DNA of 64,000 nucleotides from positions 23,821 through 87,820 of IMG/VR virus record IMGVR_UViG_3300007760_001418; one strand, given 5' to 3'. This document shows positions 59,101 to 64,000 of the stretch, piece by piece (positions within the stretch are counted from its first letter, which is position 1; each line of letters begins with the position of its first letter). The stretch is from a virus. Both the position numbers and the translations under genes were made by a program. The notes beneath the pieces are model-generated. The model saw only the letters and a program-made list of their open reading frames with translations, was not told where the DNA came from and made no database searches.

Positions 59101-59831
59101 TTCCAAGTGGGTCAAATGTTATGGGAGCGCCCTGGGGTGGCATGGATCTAGAGGGGACGCCAGATGAGACGTACACATTCAACTCTGGTTCATTTTTCCA
59201 TATGTCAGGATCTGGGTTTGAGCCAGAATCTACACCTATAAAACCAGAGCGTTTTGACTTTGGTATGATCGACCCCAAGTTTGATGAGCACTCGGTTGAT
59301 AATAAGATTAGGGTAAGAAGTTTTCAACATTATAATAATATCGAAGAGCTCGGCGGAGAAGTCGGCCCCGTCTATGAAATCTTGCCAAGTGAAAAACCAC
59401 AGGATGACACTCGGTTTAGTATTGATATGTCATCCGTCCAAGCATTAAATGAAGATATTGTAAAGATATTCGCAACTCTCGAAGCGCTGGATAATGCCTT
59501 GGGTGCTCCTGAGCTTGTATTTGCTACAGAATACCCAGACCTTCAACGCCTACGTGAGGTTTATTTCAATAGATTAACAGATAGAATACAAACAAAGGCG
59601 TTTTTTGACTTCTTTAAGTGGTTTGATAATTCAATTGGTATGATAATAGAGGAAATAATCCCAAGAAAAACAAAATTTATGGGTTTGAACTTTGTTATAG
59701 AGTCGCACATGTTGGAACGGGCAAAATTAGGGTACAGTTATGAAGATGTTTATTTGGGCGAAAACAATCGTCATGGACTAAAAGGAACAATTCTTTTGCA
59801 ACAGTTTATTGCACAGCTGAGGAGAATGTAA
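56118..59831 (+). CDS. Giant virion protein with a LamG/concanavalin-like domain
   Basis: This is a 1237-residue protein. Residues about 150-360 hold a LamG/concanavalin-like jelly roll: GTSSISFEMQLLIPSQSID, FNHVCAMFDRTFSSHKAKLFVDGVQ, LSGTIDEFRVWHGPVNETQL and NLKLYFKFNEPDGDYES. The later part has a long helical segment (FDEMKMFIDQASNLLHVDYD) like the large wedge or tail-tip proteins of marine T4-like phages. A second jelly-roll-like region lies near residues 835-935 (SDLALNSELKVPE, GRIAQIRFWSKALEEDERKE). It probably links baseplate to fibres and may bind sugars. Confidence 0.72.
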   Translation: MANNNANAKSRLFKPSVVRKLLGDSAVIRNRTAAELSGSNILGENSFRYASPGEALKSTQQLPVDWSNFASHTFFNSAEAKTNTAFDAIINGYPFDGTKEEVEVFFDNLTGFEKYVYDEFPKYMGFLHFSGSAIGEDASNGYPPHDGTSIDVADHEGALFPTLSKKASGKSILDPGTSSISFEMQLLIPSQSIDCGPQILLQKLSEDGDGITVSVNPGASSAKTYDLSVLISSASAAVNTTTAIPKDKFNHVCAMFDRTFSSHKAKLFVDGVQAASSDTFNMKSIVFKPAHLLIGTGSRHETIDMIIDPVQTLSGTIDEFRVWHGPVNETQLKKNKDRALFTPEENNLKLYFKFNEPDGDYESNDVVLDSSGNSLHAKVSNFDPILRDVPRILVRPGDDIPLPVTLEYENTSPVLFPSHQGVIDLNSSLLAEALSYDVNNPNMITKLVPKHYLLEAQFHEGFEVEDGNIRDPYDYYGSDAVPGAGLMGQPQIMAGLLFTWARYFDEMKMFIDQASNLLHVDYDSSDVVADQFLPFLANHHGFELPNPFSNASIEQLLEGTNLNADMAISDGTLQQVQNGIWRLILTNLGEIVRSKGTLHGVKALIRSMGINPDAYFRFREYGGSRTRDLTDNHRVKTEVSTMLDFSSRLDGYSPFIISPFLSGSRIEVGYPEPAGTFVATPTPPNAGPYGYHGVSDEPSDGLFTSGSWTYEGLYKFENVSYDKIGDDIDLSNRMFVQSLARLQATGSEPSEPAFYDGTAVIANLVADYGPIGGKESTLTLFTRPGYDEDDEYLKVQLKDVPIYDGNVWHVSFGRVRNDEFDSVVSSSYFLSAGRQFRGDIIEWYSTSSLFEETMDPSHDMVWSQVDVQAGSGLTGLNTSGSFIAVGKQALSGLASDLALNSELKVPESHARTTDFSGRIAQIRFWSKALEEDERKEHLRNFGSMGVKDPLTNFNFVTTATGSFERIRLDVSTDQVETSTDDVGNITMFDFSQAEIPSGSNVMGAPWGGMDLEGTPDETYTFNSGSFFHMSGSGFEPESTPIKPERFDFGMIDPKFDEHSVDNKIRVRSFQHYNNIEELGGEVGPVYEILPSEKPQDDTRFSIDMSSVQALNEDIVKIFATLEALDNALGAPELVFATEYPDLQRLREVYFNRLTDRIQTKAFFDFFKWFDNSIGMIIEEIIPRKTKFMGLNFVIESHMLERAKLGYSYEDVYLGENNRHGLKGTILLQQFIAQLRRM

Positions 59832-59832
59832 C

Positions 59833-60885
59833 ATGGCATCTACAATGACGCCGCTGACTGGTTCTGATGACTCAACACTGTTTGATGCATTCCGCCAGGG
59901 TGTTAGTGTTACTACTCTTGAGCAACAAGCAACAGGGCTATTGCCTCGCATGTCTGCTGGGTCGAACTATAAGCGAATTGTAGGGACCCCAGAGACAGGA
60001 TTTCGTGACATAGAGTCTAACGCACTATTTAACGACTCAATGGTAACGCCGACTGCAAAAGCCTTGGCTGGTGTAGCAGTATCTTCCGTACCCATTACAG
60101 ATGCTGGTGAAAGAATCATCATGGTGCCGAATCATGAGGCAGAACGTAGGGATTTTGGACAGCCGAAGGTTTTTAAGGACGAAGAGCCGTTTGAGGATTT
60201 TCAAAAATTTAATCCAGTAATATATCTTCAAGATGATAATAGTACGTTAATGTACCCGCTAGTTTTAGCAAACGCATCCATGAAAGACCCGGACCAGTTT
60301 GACGGAGTCATTGAGCCATTCACTTTGAGATCGCGCGCGTCAAGGCTAAGCCCAGAGTTACCATTTTTTGCCCATGACATCAGAGCCAGCATAATGTCTG
60401 ATGCCAGTGAGTGTTCCAGACTAAAAGCAATACCAATAGTCCAATTTATTGATAATGAGCAATCTTCATTTGATTATTATGAAGACGGTATCGAGAACTT
60501 TGGTGCTCACCTGATGCTATTAGACGATGAAGATAAATTAGTCGAGAGAATTGGCCCAGTTTATCCTGGCTACCTTACCCAGGCAGAGTCAGTAATAAAT
60601 CCCTTTGTAGAGTCTTCAGATACAGAAGAATTTCGAGCCGGCCTACATATTAATGAACCCCTTTCACCTGGATTAGACCCATTAGATCCGGGCGGAATGA
60701 AGTTAGCGCTAGAGATGATGTCAAAATATGAGTATACTAGACTAGATGGCACGACAGGATTTGTCTCCAGCCACTCTAACGAAGATCTTTTATCACGCCA
60801 CCACAAATCGTCAGGTGCTGGGTTCACATTCAACAACAATGAGCTGGGCACTGATTCGCTGGCGTTCGGGGGGTTACTTAAGTAA
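59833..60885 (+). CDS. Virion protein of the baseplate cluster
   Basis: The 350-residue protein has an N-terminal Thr/Ser-rich stretch (MASTMTPLTGSDDSTLFDAF), a beta-type middle (AKALAGVAVSSVPITDAGE), and an acidic C-terminal half (LDDEDKLVERIGPVYPGYL). I do not recognise a family. It starts one base after the upstream stop and overlaps the last gene by one base, so it is translated with both. A baseplate or fibre-connector role follows from the neighbours only. Confidence 0.65.
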   Translation: MASTMTPLTGSDDSTLFDAFRQGVSVTTLEQQATGLLPRMSAGSNYKRIVGTPETGFRDIESNALFNDSMVTPTAKALAGVAVSSVPITDAGERIIMVPNHEAERRDFGQPKVFKDEEPFEDFQKFNPVIYLQDDNSTLMYPLVLANASMKDPDQFDGVIEPFTLRSRASRLSPELPFFAHDIRASIMSDASECSRLKAIPIVQFIDNEQSSFDYYEDGIENFGAHLMLLDDEDKLVERIGPVYPGYLTQAESVINPFVESSDTEEFRAGLHINEPLSPGLDPLDPGGMKLALEMMSKYEYTRLDGTTGFVSSHSNEDLLSRHHKSSGAGFTFNNNELGTDSLAFGGLLK

Positions 60886-63800
60886 TGCCAGTCGTTAAAA
60901 AGACATCTAGGGTATTTATAGTTGGTGGCACCGCTGCACCTGGCAGCTTCGGATACGGTGACCCTTATAATACAAGCCAAGGCCTTAAAGGTTACTGGCG
61001 TCTTAATGAGAATATCCCTGTTGTCCCTGGGGTTTCGATAGCAAAAGATAGTTCTGGTAACAACAGACATGGCACCTATAACAACAGCCTTGTTACCCCT
61101 ACCTCTGGAACACCATCATTTATACCATGGTCCCCTCCATTTTTAAGTGAGACATCACATGCAGCGAAGTTTACCCAATATACTGCATATGAGGGTGATT
61201 ATGTTGAATTAGGCACTGCAGGAGCATTAGGGATAACCAACAGCAGCTATTCTATATCATGTTGGGCGAAGTTATCTGATAATACGGCTAGTAATCCAGA
61301 AGTCATCATTTCTATAATTGATGATGATTATACACCAAACCGATCTTGGGTATACGTCAATGATAATGAAATTCGTGTATTGGTGACGAACTTTACACCC
61401 TGGAGTAGTGTGGCTGTAAGAAGTGCAGCTGATACCTATAACGATGGCAAGTTTCATCATATAGTTGCTACATGTGAATATACCCCACCTGCCATCTTTG
61501 ATCCCGGCGTCGATGAGGGATCCCAGGTATGGAAATTGTACGTCGACGGTATACTAGTTGACACAAGCCCACCACTCTCAGACCTATGGTCGATTAAGTC
61601 AACTGATGTGATCACTGTAGGCCTTGATCTTGATGCTGGAGGAACTCCACTTACTGATTTCTATAATGATGCAATAACAGAGCTAGCAATATGGGACAGG
61701 GTATTAACCCAAGAAAATATATCAGATGTTTATGCAGGGGGCATTTCTTCTAAATACCGTCAACTAATGTCAGGCTTCCTAAACAACCCACCACGTACCA
61801 TTATCAGGGCCAGGGATGCGGCGACAGGTTCATATCCTAGTATCCAAAGGACTAATCCAGGTGGTCGCTCCGGGGCCCACACGATTAACTTTAATGACAC
61901 CAATACGGTTATATTTAGGGACTCATATGATACCGCTGAGATAGAATTCTTACCCGGCCGTATTAGAGATGAAGCAACGATAACATTAAATGCGACAGAT
62001 GGCTCAGGGCAGACTCAAACCGGGACGTTTGAGTTTCAAAGAGGTACGAAACTTACTTCAGGAAATATTGAAGTAAACATCGGAAGAAAGCGTGCCCCTG
62101 AAAAAGTAGCTGCAGTATTTACAAAGGCTGTTAATGACAGCAGCCTATGCATTTCTGCAAAATATAACAAGGGTAAAGTAACATTACGGCAACAGGTACC
62201 AGGTTCATTTAGTCATCCCATTACAATAGATCTTCGGCATCGGCCACCCAGGCAAACTGGTGCATTAATCACAGTTTCAAATTCTGATGCCCCCTCGACC
62301 GGCCCAAGAAGGTATATCAACGGGTCATTTTCAGGTGGTAGCGATTATGTTGCCAGGTATCCGAATCTTCTACATGGTCAATATGCCGGTCATAATGATG
62401 CTGGCAATGAGGGCCATGGCCCAGATGATCCATTAGCTCGTTGGACGATGCAGAATATTGCAACGCCGAACCTACCTTCTGATCTAGTCGCTCCTGCTGT
62501 AACGCAGAGGGGTGTTGCTGACGTAGGGATAACATTTACACCAGGTGAAGATCTTGGCTTCTTTAGAGATGACCGAGTCAATATAGATAACGATAACGAG
62601 TTCTATGACGAAGGATCATCACCATCTGAGATAGAGGGCTTTGGAAGCCCACTGCGTAGTAAGACACAGATTGTAATTGATATGCCTGTGGTTGCCCCTA
62701 CAACGATTGGCTATGATAAATCCATACTTCCAGGACCCACAGGTGACCCTGGGTATCTCTTTCATAACATGGCATATTACAATAGTGATACACGCGTATG
62801 GGAAAAAGTGGGCCCAGGCCTAAACGTAGGTGGGACAGGCCATGGTACTCCGAGGGAATATCATCAAGCATTTTTTGATGATGCATGTATAGGATTCAGC
62901 CGCGGCATTGAAATGCTTGAATCTGGATCGATAATGTCTTGTCGCCCCATCAATAACTTTGGTTTTCCCATGCATCCCAAGTTTGAGGCCAAAGACGGCC
63001 AAACGATAGCATTATCTGATTACATCACGCATCCATTCGTTTTAGAAAAGTTTACATTAGAGCTTGATATAGCTGCTGTAGAAGGAAGCGAGTGGAGAAA
63101 TCGCGCCTGTATGTATAGTAATAATGATACAGGCATTGGCAGAGAAAACGATCAGGGCAATTATAATAATAAGGCCATGATCCAAAGCTTCTTTTTAATG
63201 AACCAACGTCCTTATCATGGTGAGCTAAATTGGTCAACAACAGTTTATGATGCCGGTTCCAGCACTTGGGAGGATGGAGAAACGTTATACCTTCCCAGTG
63301 TTGCAAAATGGGTAGATTCGGATGACGATAGCTTTTTATGTGACCCAGAATTCAACTATGAACAGTCAATGTACCAGGCATTTTATTATTTTCCAGCAAT
63401 CGAAATACCAGATGGTAATGGAGGATTCCGCAGTCCAGTAGCTGGTGATACTGTTGGTTGTTACAATCTGCTTAATGATGGTACAAGGGTATACACATCA
63501 TATTTTCCTAACTCATCCCTAGGTAACGCTTGGGATTTCGGAAATATGATGAACAATCCTATTCCTGCGATGGGTTATGATTCTCAATTTCTTCCTGAAA
63601 CTAATAATTTTTTCTCGCCCGGTGATATTCCTCATTTTACTATTTATGATTCTCAACTAAACACCTGTTGGGACACAGATGTTTGTAGGGCGCCACCCGA
63701 TGGGAGCTATTCTTGTGATGGCCCAGCATTTAATAGTCCGGATCAGTCTTCACAACAATGTTTTTATCTATTTCCTGACGGTATAGAGATACCAGATATT

Positions 63801-64000
63801 CAAAATCCAGGACAATATAGATCACCAGTCCTTGGTGATGCTATCGCTAGCTATAAGCAACTCACCACAACAACCCGGGTGTACACCTCAGTATATGACA
63901 CATTTAACCTTGGAAATGACATGATCGTCACCATGGGTGATGATGGTGGTAATGGTCATGATGACTGGTTTACTCAAGGTGAAATTCCAAGATTTGCAAT
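60885..64000 (+). CDS. Partial giant adhesin with LamG domain, cut by the right edge
   Basis: The frame is open from ATG 60885 to the window end (1038 codons). The N-terminus (VVKKTSRVFIVGGTAAPGSF) is followed by a LamG domain: GLKGYWRLNENIPV, DSSGNNRHGTYNN, KFTQYTAYEGDYVELG, YSISCWAKLSDN, FHHIVATCEY, WKLYVDGILVDTS and ITELAIWDRVLTQENI (about residues 27-285). Later regions are beta-rich. From 63350 it has two copies of the module also found in the fibre gene at 21595 (EIPDGNGGFRSPVAGDTVG and GDIPHFTIYD with CWDTDVCRAPP; then IEIPDIQNPGQYRSPVLGD and GEIPRFA). The function is likely host binding. The true end lies outside. Confidence 0.72.
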   Translation, partial: MPVVKKTSRVFIVGGTAAPGSFGYGDPYNTSQGLKGYWRLNENIPVVPGVSIAKDSSGNNRHGTYNNSLVTPTSGTPSFIPWSPPFLSETSHAAKFTQYTAYEGDYVELGTAGALGITNSSYSISCWAKLSDNTASNPEVIISIIDDDYTPNRSWVYVNDNEIRVLVTNFTPWSSVAVRSAADTYNDGKFHHIVATCEYTPPAIFDPGVDEGSQVWKLYVDGILVDTSPPLSDLWSIKSTDVITVGLDLDAGGTPLTDFYNDAITELAIWDRVLTQENISDVYAGGISSKYRQLMSGFLNNPPRTIIRARDAATGSYPSIQRTNPGGRSGAHTINFNDTNTVIFRDSYDTAEIEFLPGRIRDEATITLNATDGSGQTQTGTFEFQRGTKLTSGNIEVNIGRKRAPEKVAAVFTKAVNDSSLCISAKYNKGKVTLRQQVPGSFSHPITIDLRHRPPRQTGALITVSNSDAPSTGPRRYINGSFSGGSDYVARYPNLLHGQYAGHNDAGNEGHGPDDPLARWTMQNIATPNLPSDLVAPAVTQRGVADVGITFTPGEDLGFFRDDRVNIDNDNEFYDEGSSPSEIEGFGSPLRSKTQIVIDMPVVAPTTIGYDKSILPGPTGDPGYLFHNMAYYNSDTRVWEKVGPGLNVGGTGHGTPREYHQAFFDDACIGFSRGIEMLESGSIMSCRPINNFGFPMHPKFEAKDGQTIALSDYITHPFVLEKFTLELDIAAVEGSEWRNRACMYSNNDTGIGRENDQGNYNNKAMIQSFFLMNQRPYHGELNWSTTVYDAGSSTWEDGETLYLPSVAKWVDSDDDSFLCDPEFNYEQSMYQAFYYFPAIEIPDGNGGFRSPVAGDTVGCYNLLNDGTRVYTSYFPNSSLGNAWDFGNMMNNPIPAMGYDSQFLPETNNFFSPGDIPHFTIYDSQLNTCWDTDVCRAPPDGSYSCDGPAFNSPDQSSQQCFYLFPDGIEIPDIQNPGQYRSPVLGDAIASYKQLTTTTRVYTSVYDTFNLGNDMIVTMGDDGGNGHDDWFTQGEIPRFA
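63350..64000 (+). repeat. Two tandem copies of the adhesin module
   Basis: The first copy spans about 63350-63705 (NYEQSMYQAFYYFPAIEIPD to CRAPPDG) and the second begins about 63747 (QQCFYLFPDGIEIPD) and is cut by the edge. They share YRSPVxGD, the RVYTS strand and GEIPxFxIYD. A third copy is in the gene at 21595. Confidence 0.65.

Overview
The window is part of the genome of a tailed phage of the T4 superfamily (contractile-tail, myovirus-like), most likely marine and large. The phage identity rests on homologues of a gp25-like baseplate wedge protein, a gp6/J-like wedge protein, a gp5-like OB-fold hub protein and a gp55-like late sigma factor, plus giant fibre proteins and tightly packed, almost unidirectional genes with 1-20 bp overlaps. 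Only two genes lie on the minus strand. Capsid, terminase and DNA polymerase genes are not in this window. The host cannot be fixed from sequence. Two clear sigma70-type promoters, Shine-Dalgarno sites and a one-piece tmRNA with a tag ending in YALAA fit a proteobacterium-like host. Some adhesin modules resemble those of secreted proteins of marine Bacteroidetes.

Region by region: (1) 1-6.4 kb: a partial minus-strand membrane protein, then eukaryotic-type phosphomannomutase, tRNA-Asn, an MT-A70 DNA/RNA adenine methyltransferase, two cytidylyltransferase-fold enzymes flanking an XPD/DinG-like Fe-S helicase, a HAD phosphatase, a SpoT/MESH1-like alarmone hydrolase and a NUDIX hydrolase. (2) 6.4-17.3 kb: a phage version of the bacterial YeaH-YcgB(SpoVR)-YeaG(PrkA) stress triad, a degenerate GroEL-like chaperonin, small proteins including a probable Hc1/histone-H1-like protein, a complete tmRNA, an FtsZ/tubulin-like GTPase, a minus-strand sigma-region-4-like regulator and PIN-PhoH. 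(3) 17.3-31.9 kb: a virion fibre/adhesin operon, ending in a 2162-residue, very cysteine-rich multidomain protein. (4) 32-48 kb: a sugar island with about eight glycosyltransferases (including an exostosin/GT47-like one), a GDPD-like protein, a methyltransferase, UDP-GlcNAc 2-epimerase, GDP-fucose synthase, an NAD epimerase, GDP-mannose 4,6-dehydratase and a nucleotide-sugar dehydrogenase, with a Cas4/RecB-like nuclease inserted. (5) 47.8-64 kb: gp55-like sigma, then a baseplate/tail cluster that runs off the right edge in a LamG-containing adhesin.

How it fits together: phosphomannomutase (440), Gmd (42565) and Fcl (40590) supply most of a GDP-fucose route, and the glycosyltransferases could put these sugars on virion or host glycans. 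The alarmone hydrolase, PrkA/YeaH/SpoVR triad, PhoH and tmRNA are all functions that bacteria use in starvation or stalled translation, suggesting a phage that reprogrammes slow-growing hosts. A short AT-rich element (TTTACTARTA-like; an identical 14-mer CTCCTCAATACTTA precedes two structural operons) recurs upstream of several operons and is a candidate late-promoter or translational control element. All functional statements are from reading the sequence; no database search was run.
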